Assembly (NCBI RefSeq): GCF_022827545.1
Contig: NZ_CP094669.1
Coordinates: 3,500,001 to 3,564,000, forward strand
DNA from: Hymenobacter tibetensis
GTDB lineage: Bacteria > Bacteroidota > Bacteroidia > Cytophagales > Hymenobacteraceae
Length of the DNA: 64,000 bases
Direction: 5' to 3'
Each line of letters begins with the position of its first letter. Position 1 is the first letter of the stretch. Positions 45,894 to 54,717 of this stretch are shown here, in pieces. The position numbers were made by a program, and so were the translations under genes. The notes under the pieces are model-generated. The model made no database searches. It was given only the letters and a program-made list of their open reading frames with translations, and was not told the DNA's origin.

Positions 45894-46936
45894 GCTTCTG
45901 AAGAGTAGGTGAATCCATTAGTTTTCAAGCGGCTCACGGAGCCGAGGGGTTGACAACACAGCACAGTCCAACAAGCAGGCGCAGCTGCACCCCACGCAAG
46001 GGGCACACGGAGCCTACAAGGAAGGCCCCACACAAGACAGGCGAGTCTATCGCCGAGAGAAAGGAAAAACTGCTTTTAGGACGTAGCGAAGCCGAACACG
46101 CACGGTGCGTACAGCTAAAACGAGGCAGTGGGCGTGCCTCAGGCAACGGGGTAGAATGGTGCCTAGGACGTATCCTGGCAGGGCGTGGATGACAGAGGTA
46201 GGTGGGAGTACCTCACAAGCTGTTCCGGTAGCGACCGTGAACTGCTAAACGCGCGGATTCTGGCAGTTGTAGTCACTCAGCTGATACCCAGCGTGGAGCA
46301 GAGCAGTGCAAAAGCGACTTATGACAATGTTAATGATTAATTAACTATTGTGCAAATCTTCCATAAATTTTATTGATTCGTTACAAATGCAGCAATCAAA
46401 GACGCTTTTCATTGCAATCGTGTGCATACCATGTACAGCTCCACTGTATCCTCCTTGTTATAGGGTAGCTGGCAGCAGCCCCTCACGCATTACGGTAACG
46501 TACTGTTCTTTTCTCTCTATAGTCGCTGCATTCTGTCAGCAAGCGTTGTCTGTAGTAGCCTTACTGCAAAGCAAGGCTAGGCTGCCGCTCGTGCGTTGGT
46601 CAGACATAAGTACCGCGGGCTACATGCGGTGCAGACGCTTCAACTGAAACGGCTAGAGTCAGTGGGCACATAGTTGGAAGCCTTGGGGTGCTTTGGTTTC
46701 CAGCTTTATTGTGGTATATAGTAGGTAGCATGAAAGCCCCTTATTACTTGCCCAGCTTGCGGCCTGCTTACCTCGTTGCACTGCTGATAGCAGGCTTTTG
46801 GATTGGCACACGCAACGGCAAGCACCTAAGCGGGCCACCTATCCGGTGATTTGCTTCAACCCCAGGAAACTGAACTTTTCTTTGCCCCTATTTGAGAAGG
46901 GCAACCGATGAGGCCAACAATTATTTTACAAACGAG
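45894..46936. other. Long divergent intergenic region
   Basis: About 1 kb between SusC2 (-) and rhaEW (+), mixed composition with an AT-rich stretch near 46320-46390. No convincing conserved gene. A 39-codon frame with one membrane segment is listed separately. It should carry the SusC2 promoter; no sure match was found. Confidence 0.4.
46730..46849 (+). CDS. Possible small membrane protein, 39 residues
   Basis: ATG 46730 to TGA 46849. The translation has a hydrophobic stretch (YLVALLIAGFWIGTRNG) flanked by polar residues, as in small single-pass proteins, and normal codon use for this region. It is short and may be chance. No function proposed. Confidence 0.2.
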   Translation: MKAPYYLPSLRPAYLVALLIAGFWIGTRNGKHLSGPPIR

Positions 46937-46981
46937 CAGGAGAGTGCAGGAGGTTGTCCTTCTATATACAAGCGTAATTTG
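46937..46981 (+). promoter_or_regulatory. Rhamnose-regulon promoter element upstream of rhaEW
   Basis: CAGGAGAGTGCAGGAGGTTG (46937-46956, the most diverged of four copies, 16 of 20 matching the consensus), then 20 bp, then ATTTG (46977-46981) inside TAATTTG. ATTTG is followed by TTTAAAAGCA as at rhaT. It ends about 50 bp before the ATG. Confidence 0.75.
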
Positions 46982-47031
46982 TTTAAAAGCACTCAATTAT
47001 TGTTTTCTGGTAAATTCACAGAAGCACTACT

Positions 47032-49140
47032 ATGGAAAAAACGCTAACCTTTCAGCACGTGAGCTACCTCTGGGATGAGGCCCAGGCGCTGGCGCTCGGC
47101 GGCGACGAAGTGGCCCTCTTCCTCTACCGTTCTAACCTGCTCGGCGCTGACTTGCGCCTGACCAACTACGCCGGAGGCAACACCTCCTGCAAAATCCAGG
47201 AAACCAACCCCGTCACGGGCGAAGCGGCCGAGGTGATGTGGGTGAAAGGCTCGGGCGGCGACATTGGCACCTTAACCAAAGCCGGCTGCGCCAACCTCTA
47301 CGTTGAAAAGCTGCACCAGCTCAAAAATCGTTACCGCGGCCTAGCCCACGAAGACGAGATGGTGGGCTTGTTCGAGTACTGCCTCTTCGACCCCAAGTGC
47401 GCCACGCCTTCTATTGATACGCCACTGCACGGCTTGCTGCCCTTCAAGCACATCGACCACCTGCACCCCGATGCCCTGATTGCCATTGCTGCCAGCAAAG
47501 ACGGCGAGCAAATCATGCACGAGATTTGGGGCGACACGATGGGTTGGTTGCCGTGGCAGAAGCCAGGCTTCGACCTAGGCCTGCAACTCGAGAAAATCGT
47601 AGCCGACAACCCGCACCTGCGCGGCGTTATCCTCGGCGGCCACGGCCTCTTTACGTGGGGCGAAACCTCCTATTCCTGCTACCTCAACACGCTTGAAGTT
47701 ATCGAGCAAGCCGCCACCTACCTGGAAGCCAACTATGGCAAGAAGGGTCCCGTGTTCGGCGGCGTGAAGCGTGAGCAGACCCTAGATGCCACCCAGCGGC
47801 GTCAGCAAGCGGCTACCGTAATGCCCGTGCTGCGCGGCCTGGCTAGCAGCCAGCGCCGTATGCTCGGCCACTACACCGACGACGCCCGCGTACTCGAGTT
47901 CGTTAACTCCAACGACCTGCCCCGCCTGGCGCAGAAAGGCACTTCTTGCCCCGACCACTTCCTGCGCACCAAGATTCGTCCGCTCGTGCTCGACGCCGAC
48001 GTGATGCAAGGCGACGCAGCTAGCGTGAAAACGTATCTGGAGGAGCAGTTTGCGGCCTACCGCCAGGACTACGCCGCGTACTATGAGCGCAGCAAGCACG
48101 CTAATTCGCCAGCTATGCGCGACGCTAACCCGGTAATCATCCTGTGGCCCGGCGTGGGCATGTTCGCCTTCGCCAAAGACAAGCAGACCGCCCGCGTGGC
48201 TGCCGAGTTCTACACCAACGCCATCAACGTCATGAAAGGCGCGGAGGCCGTGAGCGAATACACGGGTCTGGCCGAACAGGAAGCCTTCAACATCGAGTAT
48301 TGGTTGCTGGAAGAAGCCAAGCTTCAGCGCATGGCCCCACCTAAAGCTCTTTCGGGCAAGGTGGCTTACGTGACCGGCGGCACCGGTGGCATCGGCAAAG
48401 CTATCTGCGAGGAGCTGCTTAAGTTCGGCGCCTGCGTGGTAGCCGTGGACCGCGACCGGCTGGAAGAAACGCAGGACGAACTGCGCAAGAAATTCGGGAA
48501 GGACAGCGCCCTGAGCGCGGCCATCAACGTGACCGATGCCGACAGCATCGCCGAGTCGTTGCGCCAGAGCGTCCTGCAATTCGGCGGCGTTGATATCATC
48601 GTCAACTGTGCCGGCCTTAGCATCAGCAAGCCCCTAGCCGACACCACCCAGGCCGACTGGGACATCCTCAACGATGTACTGGTGAAAGGCCAATTTCTGG
48701 TCAGCCAAGCGGCCGTTACCATCCTACGCCAGCAGGCCCTAGGCGGCGACATCGTGAACATTGCCAGCAAGAACGGACTGGTAGCCGGTCCGAACAACGT
48801 AGCCTACGGCACGGCCAAGGCCGCGCAGCTCCATATGAGCCGCCTGCTGGCCGCCGAACTCGGCGCCGACAAGATTCGCGTCAACACTGTTAACCCCGAC
48901 GCCGTGTTGCGCGGCTCCAAGATCTGGGAAGGCGACTGGGCCGCGGGTCGGGCCAAGGCCTACGGTATCTCGGTAGAAGAGCTGCCCGCGCACTATGCCA
49001 AGCGCACCTTGCTCGGCGAGGAGCTGCTCTCCGAAGATATTGCCAAGGCCGTACGCGTATTCGTGGATGGCTCATTGAGCAAAAGCACCGGCAACGTGCT
49101 CAACGTAGATGGCGGCGTAGCCATGGCCTTCGTCCGCTAA
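47032..49140 (+). CDS. rhaEW: Bifunctional rhamnulose-1-phosphate aldolase / L-lactaldehyde dehydrogenase
   Basis: 702 residues, two domains. The N-terminal class II aldolase part (about 1-420) has NYAGGNTSCK, WVKGSGGDIGTL, HPDALIAIA and GGHGLFTWGE with zinc-binding His. The C-terminal part (from about 442) is an SDR with TGGTGGIGKA, NCAGLS, SKNGLVAG and YGTAK (Tyr near 591). This fusion splits L-rhamnulose 1-phosphate into DHAP and L-lactaldehyde and oxidises the aldehyde to L-lactate with NAD. It carries the rhamnose promoter element and is followed by a perfect terminator, so it is a single-gene unit. Cytoplasmic. Confidence 0.93.
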   Translation: MEKTLTFQHVSYLWDEAQALALGGDEVALFLYRSNLLGADLRLTNYAGGNTSCKIQETNPVTGEAAEVMWVKGSGGDIGTLTKAGCANLYVEKLHQLKNRYRGLAHEDEMVGLFEYCLFDPKCATPSIDTPLHGLLPFKHIDHLHPDALIAIAASKDGEQIMHEIWGDTMGWLPWQKPGFDLGLQLEKIVADNPHLRGVILGGHGLFTWGETSYSCYLNTLEVIEQAATYLEANYGKKGPVFGGVKREQTLDATQRRQQAATVMPVLRGLASSQRRMLGHYTDDARVLEFVNSNDLPRLAQKGTSCPDHFLRTKIRPLVLDADVMQGDAASVKTYLEEQFAAYRQDYAAYYERSKHANSPAMRDANPVIILWPGVGMFAFAKDKQTARVAAEFYTNAINVMKGAEAVSEYTGLAEQEAFNIEYWLLEEAKLQRMAPPKALSGKVAYVTGGTGGIGKAICEELLKFGACVVAVDRDRLEETQDELRKKFGKDSALSAAINVTDADSIAESLRQSVLQFGGVDIIVNCAGLSISKPLADTTQADWDILNDVLVKGQFLVSQAAVTILRQQALGGDIVNIASKNGLVAGPNNVAYGTAKAAQLHMSRLLAAELGADKIRVNTVNPDAVLRGSKIWEGDWAAGRAKAYGISVEELPAHYAKRTLLGEELLSEDIAKAVRVFVDGSLSKSTGNVLNVDGGVAMAFVR

Positions 49141-49240
49141 TTCGCTTCGAGCTGCACAAGCCGCTTGTTTCGAGCTAGATAGGTGTAAGAATGCGCCCCT
49201 AGCGCACGGACAGTATTCTCACAGTACAAGTTGCCACCTC

Positions 49241-49278
49241 AAAGAACCTGACGAACTATAGTTCGTCAGGTTCTTTTG
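49241..49278 (+). terminator. Terminator after rhaEW
   Basis: A perfect 36-bp palindrome (49241-49258 with 49259-49276) ending in TTTT, 100 bp after the rhaEW stop. The pure symmetry would let it work on both strands. It splits rhaEW from the regulator gene. Confidence 0.85.
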
Positions 49279-49575
49279 GTTTAGGAGGTGTAGCTTCTTG
49301 AACCAAGTTAAAATCCGGTGCGTCGGCAACGTTCCCGGTGATTTTTACCAGGAAAAATTGGCTTTCTAACTGTTCAAACGAGCTTTTTTCAGTATTTTCA
49401 ACCACTTGGAATCCTTCCGCTTCCGCCCTTGCGGTTCGCGACGCGGCAGATCCAAGATGCTGTCACCGCCCTAGGCTTCTCTTATATCAATCGATTGCAT
49501 TACAGATAATTCCAGAGCCGCGCCGGTGTTTGGCAGTTGTTGCCCCTCAATTCCCACCTATTTCTTCCTTCCACC

Positions 49576-50667
49576 ATGATCTACAAATCTGCCTCCCGCG
49601 ACCGAAACCCCAGTATCGGTCTGGCCGAGAACCGAGAGTTGCTGGTAGCTCCCGAATTCTATAAGCTACAACTGAAGCCCCAGGACAAGACCCCGAAGTA
49701 CAAACAGATTGTGCAGTCGGTGATAACGGATATCGAGCGGGGTTTGCTGAAGAATGGTGACCAGCTTCCTTCTATCAGCGAGCTGAGCGTGGAATATTAC
49801 ATTGCCCGCGACACCGTGGAAAAAGCGTACCGCGAACTGCGTGAGCGAGGCTTTATTACGTCGGTGCAGGGCAAGGGCTACTACGTGCAGGCCAGCGACA
49901 CGACCAAACTCAAAATTCTGCTGGTATTCAACAAACTCAGCTCCTACAAGAAGATCATCTACTACGCTTTCCTGGAAGCCCTGGGTGAAGCAGCCACCGT
50001 CGACCTGCAGATTCACCACTACAACGTGCATTTGTTCGAGGAAATCATCGAGAAAAGCCTTGGCAAATACAACTACTACGTGGTGATGCCGCACTTCACC
50101 CTCGACACCGAAAAAGCCACGTATCAGAACATTCTCAACAGAATTCCCTCGCAGGAGCTCGTGCTGCTCGACAAGGATATTCCGGAGCTAAAGCACGACT
50201 GCCTGCGCGTGTTCCAGGACTTCGACAAAGACATTTTCAACGCCCTGGAAAACGCGGCTGATCTGCTAGAAAAGTATTCGCGCCTGGTGCTGATTCTGCC
50301 GAACGATGCCAACCACCCCGAGGAATTGCCGTGGGGTTTCCGCTCGTTCTGCCTGCTGCACAACAAGACGTTTGCCGTAGTGGAAAACGCCATGAACGAA
50401 GTGCTGCAAGTAGGAACCGCCTACGTAGTGATTCGGGAAACCGACTTGGTGGAACTGGTTAAGAAAATGCGCCAAACCAGCTACTTGCTCGGTCGTGAAG
50501 TGGGCATTATTTCGTTCAACGAAACTCCGCTGAAGGAGCTGCTCAACATGACGGTTATCACCACCGATTTTGAAGCCATGGGCCGCACCGCCGCCACCCT
50601 CCTGCTCGACAAGCAGCGCGTGAAAGTGAAGAACCCCTTTTATACCATTCGCCGCGGCTCCTTGTAG
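49576..50667 (+). CDS. GntR-family transcriptional regulator with sugar-binding-like C-terminus
   Basis: 363 residues from ATG 49576; a TTG-initiated longer frame starts at 49537 but adds no domain. The winged helix (about 40-110) has KYKQIVQSVITDIERG, QLPSISELSVEYYIARDTVEKA and FITSVQGKGYYV, typical of GntR. The rest (115-363) resembles a periplasmic-binding/LacI-type effector fold (ILLVFNKLS, VVMPHF, REVGIISFNETPL, TTDFEAMGRTAATLLLDK). It sits between rhaEW and rhaI, so it is the best candidate for the rhamnose regulator, sensing rhamnose or a pathway intermediate. Its DNA site is not proven. Confidence 0.88.
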   Translation: MIYKSASRDRNPSIGLAENRELLVAPEFYKLQLKPQDKTPKYKQIVQSVITDIERGLLKNGDQLPSISELSVEYYIARDTVEKAYRELRERGFITSVQGKGYYVQASDTTKLKILLVFNKLSSYKKIIYYAFLEALGEAATVDLQIHHYNVHLFEEIIEKSLGKYNYYVVMPHFTLDTEKATYQNILNRIPSQELVLLDKDIPELKHDCLRVFQDFDKDIFNALENAADLLEKYSRLVLILPNDANHPEELPWGFRSFCLLHNKTFAVVENAMNEVLQVGTAYVVIRETDLVELVKKMRQTSYLLGREVGIISFNETPLKELLNMTVITTDFEAMGRTAATLLLDKQRVKVKNPFYTIRRGSL

Positions 50668-50700
50668 TATACTGGCCTGAGCAGCCACCTTTCGTAGTCA

Positions 50701-50798
50701 GCGAAATCCGCTCTGCAACGAGTGCAGCGAGTATCGGGTAATGCTCCAGTTGGCGCTTACTCATTGCTCCCACCCCTCGTTGCAGAGCGGATTTTCGC
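50701..50798. terminator. Long-armed hairpin after the regulator gene
   Basis: Arms of about 22 bp (50701-50722 and 50776-50798, one bulged T) with a 53-base loop, starting 34 bp after the regulator stop. The remaining gap (to 51088) is otherwise without a gene and holds the rhaI promoter element. It may be a terminator or a repeat. Confidence 0.6.
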
Positions 50799-50950
50799 AT
50801 TACACAGGGGCACTTGCGCTTTCGTGCTTGTCTGGTAACGGAACGTCAGACACCCCATCATTTCATGTACGTTGAACAGCCTAGCTGCTGAGTGGGCAAG
50901 GGCAGCAACGTGGAGTTACTTCCGATTTTGCTTATAAAAAACACGATAGA

Positions 50951-50995
50951 CAGGAGAGTTCAGAACAGTTCGGCAGGGGTTGCCCAACTAATTTG
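50951..50995 (+). promoter_or_regulatory. Rhamnose-regulon promoter element upstream of rhaI-rhaB
   Basis: CAGGAGAGTTCAGAACAGTT (50951-50970, 18 of 20 to consensus), then exactly 20 bp, then ATTTG (50991-50995) within TAATTTG. The ATG of rhaI is 93 bp further on. Confidence 0.82.
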
Positions 50996-51088
50996 CTTGT
51001 ATCAATAAAGCTTCCACCACTTGGAGGGGAAACAAACTGGTCGGCTTGCAGCTGACCGGAGAGCCTTGCCTCCCAAACCTCGACCTTT

Positions 51089-52369
51089 ATGCTTTCCGAA
51101 TCCCGCATTCAAGACCTCAACCAGCCGTTGCTGGAAGAACATCAGTTGCAGTTCAACTTCCTGACCGATCTGCTGGCGCGCCGTCAGGTGGACGCCGGGC
51201 AAGTGGTGCAGCAGCTCATCGATTTTCAGGTGGCTATTCCGAGTTGGGCGCTTGGTACGGGCGGCACACGGTTTGGGCGGTTTCCGTTGGGTGGGGAGCC
51301 GCGCAACTTAGAAGAGAAAATCAACGACGTAGGCCTGCTCCATCAGCTTAATGGCTCGTCCAACTCTATTTCGCTGCACATTCCGTGGGATATTCCGCAG
51401 GATATTGCGGGCTTGCAGCAGCAGCTGAGCGAGCAGAAATTGGTGATTGACTCGGTGAATTCCAACACCTTCCAAGACCAAAAAGACCAGCATTATTCCT
51501 ACAAGTTTGGCTCGCTGAGCAACACTGAAGCCGGGGCTCGGCAGCAGGCCATTCAGCACAACATCGACTGCATCCGGCACGGCCAGGCCCTGAACGCCAA
51601 AACCCTGACCGTGTGGCTGGCCGATGGCTCTAACTTCCCGGGCCAGCAGCACTTGCGCCGCGCCTACCTACGCACCCAAGAGTCGTTGGCGGCCATTTAC
51701 GAGGCCATGCCTTCCGACTGGAACATGCTCATCGAGTACAAGCCCTATGAGCCCAATTTCTACTCCACGGTGATTCCAGATTGGGGCACCTCCTATTCGC
51801 TGTGCCAGTCGCTGGGCAAGAACGCCAATGTACTGGTTGATTTGGGGCACCACTTGCCCAACACTAACATCGAGCAGATTGTGGGGCGCTTGCAGCAGTT
51901 CGGGCGCCTCGGGGGCTTCCATTTCAATGGTTCGATGTACGGCGACGATGACCTGACGACCGGTAGCACCAAGCCATTCCAGTTGTTCCTCATCTTCAAC
52001 GAACTAGTAGACGCCGCCCGCGACCAGACCGTGACTAACCCGACGGTGGCGTACATGATTGACGCCAGCCACAACGTGAAAGATCCGCTCGAGGACTTGC
52101 TGCAATCGGTGGAGAACATCCTGAGTGCTTACGCTAAAGCGTTGCTCGTTGACCGCACGGCCTTGTATGAGGCCCAAGAGAAAAACGACGTAGTTCGGGC
52201 CGAGGAAATCATGCGCGATGCCTTCCTGCTAGACGTTCGGCCGCTGGTAGCCGAAGCGTACCGCCGGGCGGGTGGAGCGCTCCGGCCAGTGGCGGCCTAC
52301 CGCGCCGCTGGCATCCGGGAGCAGCTGATTCAGCAGCGCGGCAAACTCAGTTTATCCACTGGTCTTTAA
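51089..52369 (+). CDS. rhaI: L-rhamnose isomerase (Pseudomonas-type)
   Basis: 426 residues, TIM barrel of the xylose-isomerase-like fold. Metal ligands read in order: Glu in LIEYKPYEP, Asp in VLVDLGHHLPNTNIEQ, His in GGFHFNGSMYGDDDL, and Asp in YMIDASHNVKDP; the WALGTGGTRFGRF segment near the N-terminus also fits. It converts L-rhamnose into L-rhamnulose in the cytoplasm. It is followed after 13 bp by the kinase, so rhaI-rhaB is an operon behind the shared promoter element. This type differs from the E. coli RhaA length and motif set. Confidence 0.92.
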   Translation: MLSESRIQDLNQPLLEEHQLQFNFLTDLLARRQVDAGQVVQQLIDFQVAIPSWALGTGGTRFGRFPLGGEPRNLEEKINDVGLLHQLNGSSNSISLHIPWDIPQDIAGLQQQLSEQKLVIDSVNSNTFQDQKDQHYSYKFGSLSNTEAGARQQAIQHNIDCIRHGQALNAKTLTVWLADGSNFPGQQHLRRAYLRTQESLAAIYEAMPSDWNMLIEYKPYEPNFYSTVIPDWGTSYSLCQSLGKNANVLVDLGHHLPNTNIEQIVGRLQQFGRLGGFHFNGSMYGDDDLTTGSTKPFQLFLIFNELVDAARDQTVTNPTVAYMIDASHNVKDPLEDLLQSVENILSAYAKALLVDRTALYEAQEKNDVVRAEEIMRDAFLLDVRPLVAEAYRRAGGALRPVAAYRAAGIREQLIQQRGKLSLSTGL

Positions 52370-52382
52370 GCTAAGCACGGCG

Positions 52383-53711
52383 ATGAAAAAGTCTGTCTAC
52401 GCGGTATTCGACATCGGCAAAACCAATAAGAAGCTGATCCTTTTCGATGAGGATCGGCAGATTATTGACGAGAACCAACATATCTGTACCGATTCCATTG
52501 ACGATGATGGGTTTGTGTGCGACCACCTACCGCGCCTGACGCAGTGGGTGGAGGACCATTGGAAGATTTTGCGCAACCACCCGCACTACACAGTGAAGGG
52601 CGTCAACTTCACGGCGTACGGGGCCAGCTTTGTGCATCTCGATGCGGATGGTAAGCCGATGCTGCCCCTCTACAATTACCTCAAGCCGATGCCTGAGGAA
52701 GTATTGGAGAGCTTCTACGCCATGCTAAACCAGTCGCCGGAAGAGTTTGCGGCCGAAGCCTGCTCGCCGCAACTCGGTATGCTCAACTCGGGCTTGCAAT
52801 TGTATTGGCTGAAACATACCAAACCGGAGCAGTATGCACATATTCACACGTCGTTGCATTTGCCGCAGTACCTGTCGTACCTGATTTCGGGCGAGAAGTT
52901 CAGCGACTATACCTCGGTGGGCTGTCACACCAACCTGTGGGATTTCGAGCGGGGACAGTACCACGATTGGGTGCGCCGCGAGGGTATTGAAGAGAAGTTA
53001 GCGCCGCTCACCAAAGACTCTATTGCCTCGGTGGTGGACGGCATCATGGTGGGCGTTGGTTTGCACGACAGTTCTGCCGCGGTGATGCCTTATTTGGCCG
53101 AAACCGATGAACCGTTTGTCTTGGTTTCGACGGGTACCTGGTCGGTGACCATCAACCCGTTCAACAGCCAGCCTCTCACGCCGGAGCTGCTGCGGCGCGA
53201 CAGCCTGAGCTTCCTCACGCCCGGTGGCCAGCCCATGCGCGCCGCCCGCGTGTTCTTGGGCCGGGAGCACGACTATCAGGTGGACCGCATTGCCAAGCAC
53301 TTCCACGTAAAGCCAGATTTCTACCGCTCGCTCGTGTTGGCCCGCCCCTACGACGAAGCCTCGGCCAGCTTCCAGCCAGCCTGCATGGCCGGCACCGGCC
53401 CCTTCCCCGACCGGCCCGCCGCCGAGTGGGACATCACCGGCTTCCGCACCGCTTCCGATGCGTATCAGCACCTCATGCACGGCCTCATCAACCTGCTGCT
53501 CGAATCCATTCACCTGGTATGGCAGGGCGAGAAAATCATCTACGTCGATGGTGGCTTTGCGCGCAACCCGTTGTTCATGCAAACCCTGAGCTGGAACTTC
53601 CCCGGCGCCGAAATCCGGACCTTGGAAGTGCCGCAAGCCACTGCCCTTGGTGCCCTAGTACACCTAGAGCAAGGAGAAGCCTGGAAGAAAACTCAGTTGC
53701 TGTTTACTTGA
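52383..53711 (+). CDS. rhaB: L-rhamnulokinase, FGGY family
   Basis: 442 residues. N-terminal phosphate motif VFDIGKTNKKL, then TAYGASFVHLD, SVGCHTNLWDF, the second-domain STGTWSVTINPFN, and C-terminal YVDGGFARNPLFMQTL with Gly residues for ATP binding. FGGY kinases of this length next to the isomerase phosphorylate L-rhamnulose at O-1. Cytoplasmic. Second gene of the rhaI-rhaB operon, ended by the palindrome at 53794. Confidence 0.92.
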   Translation: MKKSVYAVFDIGKTNKKLILFDEDRQIIDENQHICTDSIDDDGFVCDHLPRLTQWVEDHWKILRNHPHYTVKGVNFTAYGASFVHLDADGKPMLPLYNYLKPMPEEVLESFYAMLNQSPEEFAAEACSPQLGMLNSGLQLYWLKHTKPEQYAHIHTSLHLPQYLSYLISGEKFSDYTSVGCHTNLWDFERGQYHDWVRREGIEEKLAPLTKDSIASVVDGIMVGVGLHDSSAAVMPYLAETDEPFVLVSTGTWSVTINPFNSQPLTPELLRRDSLSFLTPGGQPMRAARVFLGREHDYQVDRIAKHFHVKPDFYRSLVLARPYDEASASFQPACMAGTGPFPDRPAAEWDITGFRTASDAYQHLMHGLINLLLESIHLVWQGEKIIYVDGGFARNPLFMQTLSWNFPGAEIRTLEVPQATALGALVHLEQGEAWKKTQLLFT

Positions 53712-53793
53712 TGATTGCTGATTGCAGGATAGTAAAAAAACGTCTTGCTGTATTTATTGAAGCATTTCGCTTGCATCGCTGCCAAACTAGCCC

Positions 53794-53886
53794 GTCATAC
53801 TGAGCGGAGTCGAAGCATCTCGCGTGCTGAGGTTGCAATGCTAACTCAACGAGGCGAGCGAGATGCTTCGACTCCGCTCAGCATGA
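53794..53886. repeat. Family A palindrome, copy 2
   Basis: Arms 53794-53823 and about 53858-53886 match the copy at 28123 nearly base for base (ACTGAGCGGAGTCGAAGCAT and its complement). Spacer about 34 bases. Lies between rhaB and lutA. Confidence 0.85.
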
Positions 53887-53976
53887 AGTTCTTATGAGGC
53901 GAGTATGCTAGGTTGAAGCTCAGTATAATCGTTTTCTCGTGTTTTCTGTTACCTCTTTACCTATTACCCATTACAA

Positions 53977-54717
53977 ATGAAAGTCGCCTTATTCGTGCCG
54001 TGCTACGTCGACCAGTTCTACCCGCAGGTAGGCATTGCGTCGTTGCAGCTCTTGGAGAAACTGGGCGTGAAGGCAGAATTTCCGGCCGCGCAAACGTGCT
54101 GCGGGCAGCCGCTAGCCAACAGCGGCTGCGAGAAGGATGCACTGCCTATTTACCGGCACTACGTCGATACCTTTTCCGACTACGACTACGTGGTAGCGCC
54201 CTCGGGTAGCTGTGTGTACCATGTGCGCAAACACTTCGACAAGCTAGAGCAAACCCCTGCCGTGCAGCAAGTGCGCACGTCCGCCTATGACCTAATTGAT
54301 TTCATTACCACTGTGCTCGGCGTAACAGAAATACCCGGCACGTTTCCGCACCGCGTGGGCTTGCACCTAAGCTGCCACGGCCAACGTGGCTTGCATCAAG
54401 CCAACGAATCGGAGATAACGCCGGTGCGCGACGGGCAACTACGCCGGTTGCTTGGCTCGCTCAACGGCATCGAGCTAACGGAGCTTGACCGCAACGACGA
54501 ATGCTGCGGCTTTGGCGGCACGTTTTGCGTATCGGAAGCCGCTATTTCGGCCCGCATGGGCCAAGATCGAGTGGCCGACCACGAACGCAACGGCACCACC
54601 GTCCTCACCGGCGGCGACATGTCGTGCCTTATGCACCTAGAAGGCATTGTGCGGCGCCGGCAGTTGCCGATGCGGGTACTGCACGCCGCCGAAATACTTA
54701 ACGGCACCCTCTCATGA
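53977..54717 (+). CDS. lutA: L-lactate oxidation subunit LutA (Cys-rich)
   Basis: 246 residues. Two CCG domains: FVPCYVDQFYP, CCGQPLANSG, SGSCVYHV and LHLSCHGQRG, DECCGFGGTFCV. This is the Cys-rich subunit of the L-lactate utilisation complex (YkgE type), which oxidises L-lactate to pyruvate together with LutB and LutC. Its stop overlaps the lutB start by four bases (ATGA). In this cluster it would consume L-lactate from RhaEW. No signal peptide; cytoplasmic or membrane-peripheral. Confidence 0.92.
   Translation: MKVALFVPCYVDQFYPQVGIASLQLLEKLGVKAEFPAAQTCCGQPLANSGCEKDALPIYRHYVDTFSDYDYVVAPSGSCVYHVRKHFDKLEQTPAVQQVRTSAYDLIDFITTVLGVTEIPGTFPHRVGLHLSCHGQRGLHQANESEITPVRDGQLRRLLGSLNGIELTELDRNDECCGFGGTFCVSEAAISARMGQDRVADHERNGTTVLTGGDMSCLMHLEGIVRRRQLPMRVLHAAEILNGTLS

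Noticed and set aside
45950..46192. Two overlapping small frames upstream of SusC2
   Set aside because: Translations look random and overlap on opposite strands, with no support.
46501..46520. Possible fifth rhamnose element on the minus strand upstream of SusC2
   Set aside because: Only about 12 of 20 positions match and no ATTTG stands 20 bp further, so the defining spacing is missing.
47782..48579. 265-residue frame antisense to rhaEW
   Set aside because: The sense frame has complete aldolase and SDR motifs; the antisense product matches nothing.
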